DNA of 48,787 nt from positions 1-48,787 of the forward strand of contig CAJUBP010000038.1 in assembly GCA_910584585.1 (NCBI GenBank). Reading direction: 5' to 3'. The notes under the pieces are model-generated. The model ran no database searches, was not told the origin of the DNA, and worked only from the letters and a program-made list of their open reading frames with translations. The stretch comes from an uncultured Lachnospiraceae bacterium (lineage in GTDB: Bacteria > Bacillota > Clostridia > Lachnospirales > Lachnospiraceae). The position numbers and the translations under genes were made by a program. Of this stretch, positions 31,362-42,600 are shown piece after piece (within the stretch, counting starts at the first letter, position 1; every line of letters starts with the position of its first letter).

Positions 31362-33125
31362 TTATACTGCAAATTGGCTGTTGTAAAGTTCGGAGTAAAA
31401 TCCTTTCTGCTCCAACAGTTCCTCATGGCTGCCCTGCTCTAAGATATGTCCGTCTTTCATTACGAGGATAATATCCGCCTCCTGGATGGTGGACAGCCGG
31501 TGGGCCACAATAAAGCTGGTGCGCCCTTCCATCATCCTGGCAAAAGCGTTTTGTATCTTCATTTCTGTTCTGGTGTCGATAGAAGATGTTGCTTCATCCA
31601 GGATCAGCATCGGCGGCAGGCAGAGCATCACCCGGGCAATGCACAGAAGCTGTTTTTGTCCGGCGGACAGACTGCCTCCCTCTTCGCCGATCACTGTATC
31701 ATATCCTTGGGGCAGGCGCTTGATAAAGCTGTGGGCATGGGCGGCTTTGGCCGCTGCTATCAGTTCTTCTTCAGAAGCCTCTGGTTTGCCCATTACCAGG
31801 TTTTCCCGGATGGTTCCTGCTTTCAGCCAGGTTTCCTGCAGCACCATTCCATAACTTTCCCGCAGGCTCCTTCTGGTTACATCCCGAATATCCGTTTCCT
31901 CCACCTGAATGCTGCCCGAATCCACATCATAAAACCGCATCAGCAAATTGATAATCGTAGTTTTTCCGCATCCGGTAGGCCCCACAATGGCCACCCGCTG
32001 GCCCGGGTTCACCTTAAGGTTAAAGTCCTCGATCAGTTTCTGCTCCGGTTCATAGGAAAAATGCACATGCTCCAGTTCCACATTTCCCCTGACATCCGTC
32101 AGCGTTTTCACATTCTCCGGCTCCGGAACCTGAGGTTTTTCCTCAATCAGGCGAAAAATCCGTTCCGCGCAGGCCAACGCATTCTGCAGTTCTGTCACCA
32201 CCCCGGAAATCTCATTAAAAGGCTTGGTATACTGGTTGGCGTAACTGAGAAAACAGGACAGCTGCCCCACGCTCAGCAGCCCCCGCATGGCAGAAAACGC
32301 TCCCACCAGCCCCACTCCAGTGTACACCAGACTGTTAACAAACCGGGTGCATGGGTTCGTCAGCGACGAAAAAAAGGTTGCCTGCAGAGAGGCTTTTTCC
32401 AGCCTGCCGTTGATTTCATCGAAAGCTGCCAATACATCCTCTTCTTTGGAAAACGCCTGCACCACTTTCTGATTCTCTATCATTTCATTAATTAATGCGG
32501 TCTGCTCTCCCCGGGTGGTGGACTGCAGCATAAACATAGAAAAAGTCCGCCTGGCAATAAAACTTGCCACAAAGAGAGAAACCGGAGTAATCAGCACTAC
32601 CACCAAGGTAATTTTCACATTGATCGCCAACATAAACAGCAGCGTGCCCAGAATCGTTACCACCCCGGTAAACAACTGGGAAAATCCCATCAAAAGGCCG
32701 TCCGCAAACTGATCCACATCCGCAATGACACGGCTCACCAGCTCCCCATGAGAATGGCCGTCAATAAACTTCAAAGGAAGGGCCTCTATTTTGGCAAAAG
32801 CCTCCCTTCGGATATCCTGAATCACTTCATAAGTGATTTTGTTATTGCACACATTCATCAGCCATTGGGCTAATGCCGTCAGTCCTGTAATGATCCCGAT
32901 TCTCGCCAACAAACGGAAGATGATCGGAAACTCCACCTGCCCCGGCGCCAAAATATGGTCAATGACCTGTCCGGTTACCACCGGAACATAAAGAGTGGAC
33001 ACTACTGTCGCCACGGCGAAAAATAGTGACAAAACCAGAAAAATCTTGTATTTCTCAATATATTTCAAGACTTTTTTCAAGGTTTCTGACTGATGTTTTC
33101 TTTTTCCCTGTTCTTTTTCTTTCAT
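31362..33125 (-). CDS. ABC exporter half-transporter (catalytic-competent NBD)
   Basis: 587 aa: six TM helices (~25-310) fused to an ATPase domain with Walker A GPTGCGKT (~382-389), signature LSAGQ and Walker B MLILDE with catalytic E511, plus switch His in VAHRLST. It pairs with the upstream gene, whose NBD has a degenerate catalytic site, as in BmrCD, LmrCD or TM287/288 multidrug exporters. The signature LSAGQ (not LSGGQ) is the one expected to face the partner's degenerate site. Substrate unknown (drug or lipid). Start ATG follows GGGAGG, inside a tandem-repeat array. Confidence 0.93.
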   Translation of the reverse strand: MKEKEQGKRKHQSETLKKVLKYIEKYKIFLVLSLFFAVATVVSTLYVPVVTGQVIDHILAPGQVEFPIIFRLLARIGIITGLTALAQWLMNVCNNKITYEVIQDIRREAFAKIEALPLKFIDGHSHGELVSRVIADVDQFADGLLMGFSQLFTGVVTILGTLLFMLAINVKITLVVVLITPVSLFVASFIARRTFSMFMLQSTTRGEQTALINEMIENQKVVQAFSKEEDVLAAFDEINGRLEKASLQATFFSSLTNPCTRFVNSLVYTGVGLVGAFSAMRGLLSVGQLSCFLSYANQYTKPFNEISGVVTELQNALACAERIFRLIEEKPQVPEPENVKTLTDVRGNVELEHVHFSYEPEQKLIEDFNLKVNPGQRVAIVGPTGCGKTTIINLLMRFYDVDSGSIQVEETDIRDVTRRSLRESYGMVLQETWLKAGTIRENLVMGKPEASEEELIAAAKAAHAHSFIKRLPQGYDTVIGEEGGSLSAGQKQLLCIARVMLCLPPMLILDEATSSIDTRTEMKIQNAFARMMEGRTSFIVAHRLSTIQEADIILVMKDGHILEQGSHEELLEQKGFYSELYNSQFAV

Positions 33126-33280
33126 GGCTGCCTCCCGCTGTTTCCTGCATTCACGATTCTAAATTCGCTTTCTCATAGCTGCCCCGCTGTTTCTTATATT
33201 CACGATTCTAAATTCACTTTCTCATAGCTGCCCCACTGTTTTCTGCATTTACGATTCTAATTTTTTCATGGCTGCCGCCT
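33124..33280. repeat. Three to four ~49-bp repeats between the ABC genes
   Basis: Units start at 33124, 33174, 33223 and (partial) 33268, each with CATGGCTGCC or CATAGCTGCC, CTGTTTC and ACGATTCTAA. On the minus strand each unit holds a ribosome-binding-like GGGGCAGC or GGGAGG followed by ATG. The last ATG starts the 31362-33125 gene; the others open mini-frames of 3-6 codons (MKKLES, MRK, MRKRI). Confidence 0.85.
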
Positions 33281-35060
33281 ACTGTTTCTTATATTGGGAC
33301 TCATAAATTTCCCTGTATACGCTGCAGGTTTCCAGCAATTGCTGGTGGGCGCCTATTCCTGCCACTTCTCCATCTTCCAGCACAATAATTTTATCTGCAT
33401 GCTGAATAGAAGAGGTTCGCTGCGACACGATAAATACCGTAGGGCTGCCCTCCATTTCCCGAATCGCTTTGCGCAGTCTGGCGTCGGTGGCATAATCCAA
33501 CGCCGACGCGCTGTCGTCCAAAATAAGAATCTCCGGTTTGCGCGCCAATGCCCGGGCAATGGTCAGACGCTGTCTCTGGCCGCCGGAAAAATTCTTTCCT
33601 CCCTGTTCCACAAATGCGTCTAACCTGCCTTCTTTTCCTTCTACCACTTCCTTTGCCTGAGCCAGTTCCAAAGCCTGATACAGTTCCTCTTCTGTGGCAT
33701 CCGATTTCCCCCAGCAGAGATTTTCCCGTATAGTGCCCTGAAAAAGCACAGCTTTTTGCATCACAATGCCAACCTTTTGCCGCAGCTCTTCCAAGGAATA
33801 TTCTTTCACGTTTCTTCCATTAATTAATACCGTCCCCTGGGTTGCGTCGTAAAATCTGGGAATCAGATGCACCAGTGATGTTTTTCCGGAACCGGTTCCG
33901 CCGATAATTCCAATGGTTTCCCCCTTCTCTGCAGAAAAATCAATATCAGACAAACTCTCCCCGCCGGCGCCCTGGTATGTCAGGCCCACATGGGAGAATT
34001 GAACTGCCGGGATTGGGGTTTGATTCTTCTCCCCCTCTCTCCTTTGAGGTTCACCCACCGAGGTTTCTATTTTATTTTCCGCTCCCTGTTTTGTCTCAGT
34101 TCCATCTGCCGGCATGGAGCTTTGAATTTCCAAAATGGATTCCACACGGTTTCCGCATGCCACTGCTTTCGTGATGGTCACAATCAAATTGGCAAGCTTG
34201 ATCAGCTCCACCAGAATCTGCGACATATAATTCACCAACGCCACTACTTCGCCCTGGGTCAGCGTTCCGGCGTCCACCTGAACCGCGCCGGTGTACAAAA
34301 GGAAAATTGTGGCTCCATTGATGATCACATAGGTAACCGGATTCATGAACGCACTGATTTTCCCCACATGATTCTGCATGGAAGTCAGGCTTTCCAGGCT
34401 TTCTTCAAATCTGGCCTTCTCTTCCTCTTCCTTATGAAAGGCGCGGATCACACGGGCGCCGGTGAGATTTTCCCGGGTAATGCCCAATACTTTATCCAGA
34501 CGTTCCTGCACCTTCCGGTAAAGAGGAATGCTGACTGCCATCACGCCGAACACCACCAGAGACAGCAGCGGAATCGCGACCGCAAAAATCAAAGCGGCCT
34601 TGATATCAATGGTAAATGCCATAATCATTGCCCCAAACACAATAAACGGCGAGCGCAGAAACAGCCGCAGCACCATATTGACGCCGGACTGCGCCTGATT
34701 GATGTCACTGGTCATGCGGGTAATCAGCGTGGCCGTCCCCGCCTGATCGATTTCCGTAAAAGAAAAGGTCTGAATATGGGCAAACAGCTGATGGCGCACC
34801 TTTGTGCCAAATCCAGCCGCTGCTTTCGCCGCGAAATACTGGGCCGTCACAGAACACAAAAGGCCAATCAGGCCCAGCGCCACCATGACCAGGCACATCT
34901 TCAAAATATAGCCGCTGTCCCTGCCCGCGATTCCAACATCTATAATCGCCGTCACCACCAATGGCACAATCAATTCAAAAGACGCTTCCAGCATCTTGAA
35001 CAGAGGGGCAAGAATGCTTTCTTTTTTATAATCTTTTAAATAAACCAATAATTTTTTCAT
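33279..35060 (-). CDS. ABC exporter half-transporter (degenerate NBD)
   Basis: 593 aa: six TM helices (~15-300), then an ATPase domain with Walker A GTGSGKTS and signature FSGGQ. Walker B reads LILDD, with D516 where the catalytic Glu should be, and the switch region reads VSQRTSS rather than a His switch. This is the non-canonical half of a heterodimeric type IV exporter. A low-complexity insert of about 40 residues (GTETKQGAENKIE region, ~325-365) lies between the TM and ATPase domains. It is the first gene of a two-gene operon behind a consensus promoter. Confidence 0.93.
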   Translation of the reverse strand: MKKLLVYLKDYKKESILAPLFKMLEASFELIVPLVVTAIIDVGIAGRDSGYILKMCLVMVALGLIGLLCSVTAQYFAAKAAAGFGTKVRHQLFAHIQTFSFTEIDQAGTATLITRMTSDINQAQSGVNMVLRLFLRSPFIVFGAMIMAFTIDIKAALIFAVAIPLLSLVVFGVMAVSIPLYRKVQERLDKVLGITRENLTGARVIRAFHKEEEEKARFEESLESLTSMQNHVGKISAFMNPVTYVIINGATIFLLYTGAVQVDAGTLTQGEVVALVNYMSQILVELIKLANLIVTITKAVACGNRVESILEIQSSMPADGTETKQGAENKIETSVGEPQRREGEKNQTPIPAVQFSHVGLTYQGAGGESLSDIDFSAEKGETIGIIGGTGSGKTSLVHLIPRFYDATQGTVLINGRNVKEYSLEELRQKVGIVMQKAVLFQGTIRENLCWGKSDATEEELYQALELAQAKEVVEGKEGRLDAFVEQGGKNFSGGQRQRLTIARALARKPEILILDDSASALDYATDARLRKAIREMEGSPTVFIVSQRTSSIQHADKIIVLEDGEVAGIGAHQQLLETCSVYREIYESQYKKQ

Positions 35061-35137
35061 AATCTCTCTTATCCTGTTTCTATCGTTATTGCGCTGCTTT
35101 TCTGCAATGATTTGCAGGTAAAATCACATCCTTTTTC

Positions 35138-35166
35138 AGTATATACAACAGTTTCTGCACTGTCAA
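35138..35166 (-). promoter_or_regulatory. Promoter of the ABC exporter operon
   Basis: On the minus strand TTGACA (35161-35166) and TATACT (35138-35143) are separated by 17 bp, about 75 bp before the start codon. Confidence 0.78.
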
Positions 35167-35275
35167 TGAATTTATACGCAATGGCAGCCCTTTGGTAACT
35201 ATTCATCCTTCGGCTTTATAGTTACTGAATCCGGCCTATTCCAGTTTGCCTTCGGGAAAGTGGTTACAAACAATA

Positions 35276-35318
35276 AATAAGCCTACCTTGTACTTTGCCG
35301 AGAACAGGTAGGCTTATT
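35276..35318 (-). terminator. Terminator of the first giant FN3 gene
   Basis: A 13-bp perfect stem (35276-35288 with 35306-35318) and 17-nt loop, followed on the minus strand by TATTGTTTG, about 100 bp after the stop. The rest of the gap 35061-35414 has only short hairpins, such as GTAACTAT/ATAGTTAC near 35195-35226. Confidence 0.75.
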
Positions 35319-35414
35319 GCCAACTATGGAGGTAAACCACTTTTCAGAGAAATATCGCCGGAAGCCGAAAGGGCAGGAGTCTCTCTCTGTCCAGTTCCTT
35401 ACCTTCAGGCAAAT

Positions 35415-38400
35415 TTATTTTGCCTTAATGCTCTTTACTTTCGATGCGCTGGAAGCGAAATCGGCTTTCAAGCCGTTGGTTCCAACTGCAACTACTCTGT
35501 AGTAATACTTCTTGCCTTTCTTCACTTTCTTGTCTGTGAAGGAAGCAGAATTCTTCTTGGTTGTGCCAATCTTCTCAAATCCTTTGTTCTTCTTGGCGGA
35601 ACGATAGATTTCGTATTTGGAAGCGCCGTTTACCTTGGCAATGGTAACGGTTATCTTTCCTTTTTTCGCTGTCAGTTTCTTGATGGCGGGAGTAACTTTG
35701 TAGCAAATGCTTGCCGGTTTGCTGTATCCGGCAGACATTGCCCTGCCATTTTCGCTGAATGCCTGAACATAGTAATAATAGGTTACGCCTGTGCGCAGAT
35801 TGCCCCGGTCGATGGCTGATTTCCCCACAATCGTGTTGGGCTGCAACTTATAGTCTTTATAGGGAACTACGCTGTAACTGCGGATTTCATCATTGTTGCT
35901 CTCTTTTGCGATATACTCTGCATTCCCTGGTTTTTCATACACTTTCTTATCCATGTTATAGAAGGCGGCGGGACTGGCAGAACGCCATACTTTGTAATAT
36001 TTCGCGCCGGAAACTGCGTTCCAGCTAATCTTTACAGATGTTCTCTCTTCGCCCCTTGCGTTCTTTTCTGTAATTTCCACAGCCTTTACTTTCGCTGCCG
36101 CTTTCAATTGCTTGCCGTTTTCGGACACACGAGCATAACCGGACCATTTCTTGTCGCCGTATGCGCGCACACGGATCTCAACCTCGTCGCCTTCACCTAC
36201 ATTTTTAATGGTATAGCTGTTCTTCTTTGTAGATTTTGTGGTCCATCCATCTTTGTACGCATTGCCGCTGGCATCGAAAATTTTATATCCCACTTCATAT
36301 TTAGAAGCAAACTTATCCTTATCCCAGGTAACTTTCACAGTGGAGCCATTCAACGCTGTCTTAAGATTTTTCGGCATTTCCACCTTCATTAAGACGGAAT
36401 CTGTCGCGTAAATCTGCCTTGCGGACTTACCGGAATTGTAAGTGGCTACCACTACATACTCATAAGATGTTCCCTGTTTCAGTTTCTTGTCTGTCCAGGT
36501 TACTGTTTTTGCCTTTTTAATGGTTTTCACCAGTTCATATTTCTGATTGTACTGCCAATCGAGGTAGTTTCCAAAACCATATTTTTTAGACTGGTTAACT
36601 GGATCCGCAGATGTTATGTAAGTGCGGTAAATATCATACTGAACGGCTCCTGAAACTTTTGTCCATTTCAGTTTTGCGGAAGTTTTGCTGTTCTTGGTGA
36701 CAGTCAGATTAATGTAATTGTTATTTCCTGTTTCCGCGGAAAAGAACACATAATCACTGTAGGCTTTTGCTTTATTTTCAGGATTGTAATAATATGCCCT
36801 CACCTTGTAATCGTACACCGTGTTTGACTTGAGGCCTTCATCGGTATACTGAGCGGAAGAAACTGTTTTCACTTTCTTATATTTCTTACCGCTCTTACGG
36901 TAGATTTCATAACCTGTAATACGGTCATTGCTGTTATTAAAAATCATGGTAACGCTGGTTTTGCCAGATTTCACAGAGGGCACTCCGATATTGATACTGC
37001 ATTTTGCAGAAATTACGGAAGATACCTTAATGTCGTCATAATGTCCAAACCGAACATTTTCCGGTTTATTTGAAATCTCAGACACATTCACCACATAAGG
37101 AGTGGCGCCGGAACGATCCAGGCTGTTATTCAGACTGTCATAGGTCATAACTCTAAAATAGTATTTTTTGCCCGGCTCCAAATTCGCGAACTGTCTGCTT
37201 TCTATAAAGCTTTCCCCGGCACTGACGTTTTCGGCAAACAGCTTTTTCTCCAGAATCTTCTTATGCTCCTGGAATGCGTAAGCATCCACTAAATTGACTC
37301 TCTCTTTCTTACCGTTTGCCAACTCACGATATCCATAAGCGTTCAGATAAGGATACAAATAGTCCTGCATTTTGAATATTTTTTCATCTTCCGTATAGAG
37401 CACTTTAACTTTTACGCTGTCGTCCACAGGCTTCCATACCAGCCGGAAGGTGCCGTCCTGGTTATTTTCAATTTTTAAATCCTTGATGTCGGCTACATTT
37501 GCCTGGGCGTTCCTTGCCACTGCAAAAGGCGCTGAATATTCACCGTAAATTCTTACCCAGCTTATTTCCGGATCTTTCACATAGGCGCGTACGCGGAAAT
37601 AAATGTACTGATAGGGTTTGTAGACGGTATCGCCCTCTTCATCCAGCTTTGGATTTCCCTGCGCGTCCAACTCCGGCTCATTGCTAAAGCCCAGGCTGGA
37701 ATTGTCAAACTCCAGATATGTTTTATTCACATCCCAATCATCTACACTTGTCCCTTTCCAGTCTGCTTTCGTGAAATCTGTAATGGGGGCCGCGGATCTG
37801 ACTTCTTCCACCTCATATCCTTCCGCTTCCGGCACAGGATTCCAGGAAACTTTTACTTTCCGCGCGTTTTTCTGGGTTGTTTTTAATCCGGTTACCGGCG
37901 CAATCTTCACATTTGCCTGTGACCAGGAATAAGTCAAGGGGTCCGACCACGCGCCGTTTTTCAGAATTTGCCTGGACATAGATTCCACTATGGCGGCGCT
38001 GCCGTCAGCATTTGTCTTCTCTTCTTTTACAACGGTTTCCGTATAATATACGGCTCTCACTTCATAGGTTAATTTGTCAGAAGAGGCGTACGCTTTACCA
38101 TCGGTATAGGATGTTACGGCAGCAGCCTCCCCATTCTCGCCTGTCACTTCTGTTATGATGGGCTGAAGCGTCTTGTCCTGGCCGATGGCGACAGAATCCG
38201 CGTCCTCCATCTTCTGCATCTGATCATTGATTCTCACCTGATAGCCCACTTTGATCAGCTTACCGTTCGCGTCAGTTTCCGTCTGGTTGCTGACAGGTTT
38301 CCAGGTGATATACTGATATTTCTTGTCAAAAGAAATTTCAGCCATTTTCAGGGCATAGACAACTCCCGTATAGGACTTGCCGTCTGAGGAATAAATCGGT

Positions 38401-39200
38401 TTCACTTTTACGTATTTATCATCATGATCTTCATCGTCGAATGCCTTATAGGCCTTTCCATTTGCCTCGTAATATGCAACGTCACTGTCAGAAGCTGCTG
38501 CCTTTTTTCCGTATGCTGCCTTGGCGTTACTTTCCAGCAATTCCTGATCCACACCATTTGTTTCGCCCCATTCGTCCTCTACGAAAGTGCCGCCCTGCAC
38601 GGTTCCCAGCACATCCACCTGATTCTGCTCAAGGAAACAATATCCGAAAGGAATCGGCTTATCCGGATCATCATCCATCACGCCGCTGGCATTCCTCTTT
38701 TTCGCTTTTACTTCTGTATATTCTGTGTATTTTACACCGTTTTTCTCATAAAAACCTGTCGCTGCATCCCGCTGCGGAAGGGAATCCCCATAATTTTCAT
38801 TCTGAGGAAGGGCGGTAAAACTTCCAGCCGCTACTTTGCCTTGCAAAGTCAGGACCGTTCCCGCGCTCCCCTCGATATACGCATAGTAATCTGCTCCGTT
38901 TTTGTACAGTCCGGTGGCGGAATCTACAAAATTTTCTGCTGCTCCGCCTACCACAATCTGGTTATCTGTTCCATTCAGCCAAACATATTCTTTCTCTTCT
39001 TCCCAATTATCGCTGCGCATCTGGTTGGCAGCATACTTGCCTTCCAGTCCAATTACCTTGGACACGCCATTCACTGCGCCCTGTTCCGCAGTTTCCGCTG
39101 TCAGATTCCCTGCCGCAAAGGAAGGAACCGCATCGCTAACTGCCATTGCGGCCGCCAAAACTGCCGCTGCAATCCGGGCGGTCATTCCGCTTTTTCTCAT
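35415..39200 (-). CDS. Giant secreted fibronectin type III repeat protein, paralog 1
   Basis: About 1261 aa from the ATG at 39200 (AAAGGAG upstream). Signal peptide ~1-30 (ends SFAA). The N-terminal ~400 residues share a layout with paralog 2 (GAVNGVSKVIGLEGKY, ATGLYKNG). Then come about seven FN3-like domains (for example KVKVSWNPVPEAEGYEVEEV, YEIYRKSGKKYKKVKTV) and a Lys-rich C-terminus (KKYYYRVVAVGTNGLKADFA). No sortase signal, SLH domain or catalytic motif is seen. Likely a cell-surface or matrix protein; function unknown. Promoter and gene structure match its tandem neighbour. Confidence 0.88.
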   Translation of the reverse strand: MRKSGMTARIAAAVLAAAMAVSDAVPSFAAGNLTAETAEQGAVNGVSKVIGLEGKYAANQMRSDNWEEEKEYVWLNGTDNQIVVGGAAENFVDSATGLYKNGADYYAYIEGSAGTVLTLQGKVAAGSFTALPQNENYGDSLPQRDAATGFYEKNGVKYTEYTEVKAKKRNASGVMDDDPDKPIPFGYCFLEQNQVDVLGTVQGGTFVEDEWGETNGVDQELLESNAKAAYGKKAAASDSDVAYYEANGKAYKAFDDEDHDDKYVKVKPIYSSDGKSYTGVVYALKMAEISFDKKYQYITWKPVSNQTETDANGKLIKVGYQVRINDQMQKMEDADSVAIGQDKTLQPIITEVTGENGEAAAVTSYTDGKAYASSDKLTYEVRAVYYTETVVKEEKTNADGSAAIVESMSRQILKNGAWSDPLTYSWSQANVKIAPVTGLKTTQKNARKVKVSWNPVPEAEGYEVEEVRSAAPITDFTKADWKGTSVDDWDVNKTYLEFDNSSLGFSNEPELDAQGNPKLDEEGDTVYKPYQYIYFRVRAYVKDPEISWVRIYGEYSAPFAVARNAQANVADIKDLKIENNQDGTFRLVWKPVDDSVKVKVLYTEDEKIFKMQDYLYPYLNAYGYRELANGKKERVNLVDAYAFQEHKKILEKKLFAENVSAGESFIESRQFANLEPGKKYYFRVMTYDSLNNSLDRSGATPYVVNVSEISNKPENVRFGHYDDIKVSSVISAKCSINIGVPSVKSGKTSVTMIFNNSNDRITGYEIYRKSGKKYKKVKTVSSAQYTDEGLKSNTVYDYKVRAYYYNPENKAKAYSDYVFFSAETGNNNYINLTVTKNSKTSAKLKWTKVSGAVQYDIYRTYITSADPVNQSKKYGFGNYLDWQYNQKYELVKTIKKAKTVTWTDKKLKQGTSYEYVVVATYNSGKSARQIYATDSVLMKVEMPKNLKTALNGSTVKVTWDKDKFASKYEVGYKIFDASGNAYKDGWTTKSTKKNSYTIKNVGEGDEVEIRVRAYGDKKWSGYARVSENGKQLKAAAKVKAVEITEKNARGEERTSVKISWNAVSGAKYYKVWRSASPAAFYNMDKKVYEKPGNAEYIAKESNNDEIRSYSVVPYKDYKLQPNTIVGKSAIDRGNLRTGVTYYYYVQAFSENGRAMSAGYSKPASICYKVTPAIKKLTAKKGKITVTIAKVNGASKYEIYRSAKKNKGFEKIGTTKKNSASFTDKKVKKGKKYYYRVVAVGTNGLKADFASSASKVKSIKAK

Positions 39201-39344
39201 AACAAAGACTCCTTTCATAAATGGATAAAATTTCGTTATTTATGAATATTAATTCAGAAAAAGCTGCCGCTTTTTTATCATTTCCTCGTAATTTCATAAA
39301 ATTTTCAACTTTTCTTCACATTTTCTTCACAAATAACATGTTAC

Positions 39345-39373
39345 ATTCTAGTCCTGCCATTTTGAAAAGTCAA
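39345..39373 (-). promoter_or_regulatory. Promoter of FN3 paralog 1
   Basis: On the minus strand TTGACT (39368-39373), 17 bp, TAGAAT (39345-39350). Between promoter and gene, TGTGAAGA-like direct repeats occur at about 39311-39332 and are conserved in the paralog. The remaining gap to 39580 is AT-rich without a gene. Confidence 0.7.
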
Positions 39374-39580
39374 TTGTAAGATATAAATTTTCCTGATTTT
39401 TGTGTATTTTGCACAAATTTATTCCTGCTGCAATTTTCTGCCAATAGCTTAATTCTCGCCATTATTTTCTGTATGATGCAATTTCATTTTTGAATTCTAA
39501 TATTTTTCTCTAAAATGCACTGTTCTACTTAATAAAATTACGGATTTTTCTGTCAAATATTTTAATGGTTAAAAAAAGAA

Positions 39581-39608
39581 CCCCCGGGAGGAGTATTCCT
39601 CTCGGGAG
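39581..39608 (-). terminator. Terminator of FN3 paralog 2
   Basis: Inverted repeat around GGAGGAGTATTCCTCTC (outer CCCGGG / CTCGGG arms, one mismatch), followed on the minus strand by TTCTTTTTTTAACC, 21 bp after the stop codon. Confidence 0.82.
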
Positions 39609-39628
39609 TCCTGACATTTCAGGTCAAA

Positions 39629-42600
39629 TTATTTTGCCTTAATGCTCTTTACTTTGGATGCGCCGGAAGCAAAATCAGCTTTCAAGCCGTTGGTTCCAAC
39701 TGCAACTACTTTGTAGTAGTATTTCTTACCCTTCTTAACTTTCTTGTCTACGAAGGAAGTAGAATTCTTCTTGGTGGTTCCAATCTTTTCGAATCCTTTG
39801 TTCTTCTTGGTGGAACGATAGATTTCGTATTTGGAAGCGCCGTTTACTTTTGCAACCTTAATGGTTACTTTGCCCTTCTTAGCTGTCAGTTTCTTGATGG
39901 TCGGAGCAACTTTGTAGCAGATGCTTGCAGGTTTGCTGTAACCAGAAATTGTATCGCCGTTCTCGCCGAATGCCTGAACATAGTAGTAATAGGTTACGCC
40001 TGTGCGCAGGTTGCCGCGGTCAATTGCGGAGGTAGCAACGATTGTATTATCCTGTGCCTTGTATTCTTTGTACAGAACTACACTTGCAGATGGTGACTCA
40101 TCGTTATTGCTCTCTTTTGCAATAGCTTCTACTCTGCCGTTTGTCTCATATGATTTCTTGTCTGCATTGTAGAAGGAAGCCGGGCTGGTGGAGCGCCATA
40201 CTTTGTAATATTTCGCGCCGGAAACTTTCTTCCAGCTAACCTTTACAGCAGTGGTGCTTTCACCTTTTGCATTCTTTTCTGTTACTTCTTTGACTGTTAC
40301 TTTCTGTGCAACTTTCAGCTTTTCGCTGCCGTCCTGAGTTACGTATACATACTTTGACCATTTCTTATTGCCATATGCACGTACACGAATTACAACACTT
40401 TCATTTCCGGCAACATTCTTAATGGTATAGCTGTTTTTCTTTACATTATTGGCAGTTGTCCAATGATCATCCTCTGACCCTTCATAACGAATATCTTTAT
40501 CATATTCGTAATCATAAGCAGCGTAATTATCGGACTTTTTATAGCTTACTTCATACTTGGTAGCAAACTTATCCTTATCCCAGGTAACCTTTACATTTGT
40601 GCCGCTTACACTGGTCTTCACATTTTTGGGTTCCTCAACCTTCATGATAACAGAATCCATTGCATAAATCTGCTTTGTAACTTTCTTGGATTTATAGCTT
40701 GCTACTACCACATAGGTATAAGAAGCATCCTTTTTCAGTTTCTTGTCCGTCCAGGACACTGTCTTTGCCTTTTTAATGGTCTTAACCCGTTCAAATTTCT
40801 TATTTGACTGCAGTCTCGGATAATTTCCAAATCCATTGGATTTTGAAAGATTTGTATCTGTGGATGTAAGGTAAGCACGGTAAATGTCATACTGAGTAGC
40901 TCCGGAAACCTTTGTCCACTTCAGTGTTGCGGCAGTCTTGCTCTTCTTGGTAACTCTCAGGTCAATATAGTTGCTGTTTCCTGTTTCTGCTGAGAAATAT
41001 ACATAATCACTGTATACCTTCTTTGCCTTTGTTTCAGGATTGTAGTAGTATGCCCTTGCTCTGTAGTCATATACGGTGCTTTCCTTCAGGCCTTCATCTG
41101 TGTACTCTGTAGAAGAAACTGTCTTAACCTTTTTGTATTTCTTTCCGCTCTTGCGATAAATCTCGTATCCTGTAATTGCGTCGTTCGTCTGATTAAAAAT
41201 CATTGTAATGCTCTTCTTGCCGGATTTGGTGCTGGGCACGTCAATTCCAAGACCAAGCGTTGCAGAAATTCTGGTGGATACAGAAACATCATTGTAATTT
41301 ACAAACTGAACTGGCTCTGCCTTGCCATTTACCATTACATTCTGAGTAGTCAAAGCAGTTCGAATGTCATCATGCTTGGAAGTATCTTGAGTCAAAACTA
41401 CAAAATAATATTTTTTTCCAGGCTCTATATCCAAAGCACTACTTGAAATATAATTCTCACCTGATGGAACATAACATTCTTCCACTTGTTTCGTTACAAG
41501 CTCCATCTTATCTTTGAGAGCTGTTATAGCTGTCAAATGCTGTGTTCTTCCTAAGGAATCTACACCAGTAGCATTCCGATACATATACGTATATTCTGGT
41601 GTCTGGAAAATCTTCTCATTCTTGGAGTAAAGCACTCTTACGTCTGCATTTACATCAACTGGATTCCATACCAAACGGAATGTACCGTCATCATTGTTCT
41701 CGATCTTCAGTCCGGCAGCTACAGGCGCATTCACATTTTTGTTATATGTAACAGCCACAGGTGCACAATAAGCGCCTTCCACCTCTTCTTCATTGCTGTC
41801 TTTTACAATTGCGCATACTCGGAAGTAAATATAGTTCACTTCTTTTCTAATTCTATTGCCTTCAGCATCATACTTATAATCGCCGTTTTCATCAAGTTCA
41901 TAGATATATTCATCTTGCGCATTATTGTAGTCATAATAAGTTCTTGTTCCTGTACGGCCTTCATCTGCCCAGTCTTCATCTTTCAATGTAGAAACATTGA
42001 CAGGAGCTGCAGATTTATAACTCTGCACCTGATAAGAAATTGCATCTGGCACTGCATTCCAGGAAACTCTTGCCTTTTTAGCATTCTTCTGAACCCATTT
42101 CAGGCCAGCTACAACAGGAACGTTCACCTGCTTCTGTGACCAGTTATATGTAAGTTCAGACCAATCGCCTGTTTTCACAATCTGTTTTGCTGTAGCTCCT
42201 TCCCCATAGCCCCATCCATATTCATCAGAAGCAACTACTGTCTCTGTATAATATACGGCTCTCACTTCATATTTTGCTTTTTCTGCTGCCGTATAAGATT
42301 TAGAAGAAGAACTATTGTATCCATTATATTCCGTGATAGGCTCAACTGTCTTCTTATCCTGGCTTACTGCAAGCTCACCAAGTTCCACAAGCTGATCATC
42401 CACTTTAACCTGGTAGCCGACTTTCAGAAGCTTTCCGCCGCTTTCTACTTCTGTCTCATTGGTAACTTCATTCCAGGAAATATTGTGGTATTTCCGGTCA
42501 AAGGAAATTTCGTTTGATTTATACACATATGCAGTAGCTGTTTTAATCACATAGTTACCATTTTCATCCCAGTCAGTTTCCCCCGGGTTGTAATCTACAT

